Assembly (NCBI GenBank): GCA_021846695.1
Contig: JAJZWN010000073.1
Coordinates: forward strand, 1 to 5,617
Direction: 5' to 3'
Origin: Thermoplasmata archaeon
GTDB taxonomy: Archaea > Thermoplasmatota > Thermoplasmata > Thermoplasmatales > Thermoplasmataceae
DNA length: 5,617 bases
Below, one piece after another: positions 5,599 through 5,617 of the stretch. Under the pieces are notes generated by a model. The model saw only the letters and a list, made by a program, of their open reading frames with translations. It did no database searches and was not told where the DNA came from. A program made the translations under genes and the position numbers. Position 1 is the stretch's first letter; each line of letters starts with the position of its first letter.

Positions 5599-5617
5599 GA
5601 AGACTCGACAAACTCCT

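Larger units (their letters stand above)
4385..5617 (-). mobile_element. IS110-family insertion sequence (intact gene; left end at or beyond the window edge)
   Basis: The right end is fixed near 4385 by the match with the 2743-2935 remnant, where identity stops. The element contains one intact transposase gene on the minus strand with only 23 bases after its stop. On the gene's upstream side just 55 bases remain before the window ends. IS110 elements have no classic terminal inverted repeats, move through a circular form, and use a structured bridge RNA from a non-coding end. The upstream end is usually the longer in the IS110 group, so the left end probably continues past 5617. The last five bases seen on the minus strand are AGGAG, the same as the right terminus, so 5617 could also lie close to the true end. 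Confidence 0.82.

Noticed and set aside
5578..5617. TTCGATTC-like sequence on the minus strand resembling a tRNA T-loop
   Set aside because: The flanking bases do not form the T stem, and no acceptor, D or anticodon arms are present.
1..5617. CRISPR array, rRNA or tRNA genes
   Set aside because: No regularly spaced direct repeats and no tRNA cloverleaf or rRNA-like conserved segments were seen on either strand.

Overview
The window looks like an accessory, insertion-sequence-rich stretch of an AT-rich archaeal chromosome. It is most consistent with a Thermoplasmatales/Ferroplasma-like acidophile. That is an inference from the A/T-rich intergenic DNA, the heavy use of AGG/AGA/ATA codons, TATA-like boxes about 25 bases ahead of starts, a leaderless start for the transporter gene, and GAGGTGAT-type ribosome binding sites on the transposon genes. 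No rRNA, tRNA or housekeeping marker is present to confirm it.

Layout. Bases 1-76 hold the first 25 codons of a minus-strand gene whose start looks like a signal peptide; the rest lies outside the window. A possible 41-residue minus-strand ORF with a CWSCGPC motif (88-213) sits just upstream of it. Bases 315-1309 are a complete IS5-family element: 12-bp imperfect inverted ends, flanking TATA duplications, and one intact DDE transposase gene. Bases about 1427-2310 are a decayed DDE transposase of another family, with a frameshift, a lost acidic residue and a missing C-terminus. Bases 2371-2651 (minus) are a decayed IS3-type OrfA with an in-frame nonsense codon and no recognisable OrfB. Bases 2743-2935 are the 3' tail of an IS110-family transposase gene plus its right end. 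A complete 12-helix major facilitator transporter gene follows (3016-4194), with its own TATA box. After a short intergenic stretch with two hairpins (4286-4342) comes an intact IS110-family element on the minus strand (transposase 4408-5562), whose left end probably runs past the window edge.

How it fits together. The only clear non-transposon gene that is complete is the MFS transporter. It is bracketed by two IS110 right ends in inverted orientation: 39 bp each with one mismatch, at 2897-2935 and 4385-4423. The left-hand remnant comes from a diverged relative, not a recent copy of the intact element, yet the non-coding end is identical. That suggests constraint on that end sequence. The rest reads as repeated transposon insertion and decay in one spot. 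I see no convincing new multi-gene system. The points most worth a second look are the conserved IS110 end and possible bridge-RNA region, the transporter between inverted IS110 ends, the paired hairpins, and the small cysteine-rich ORF.
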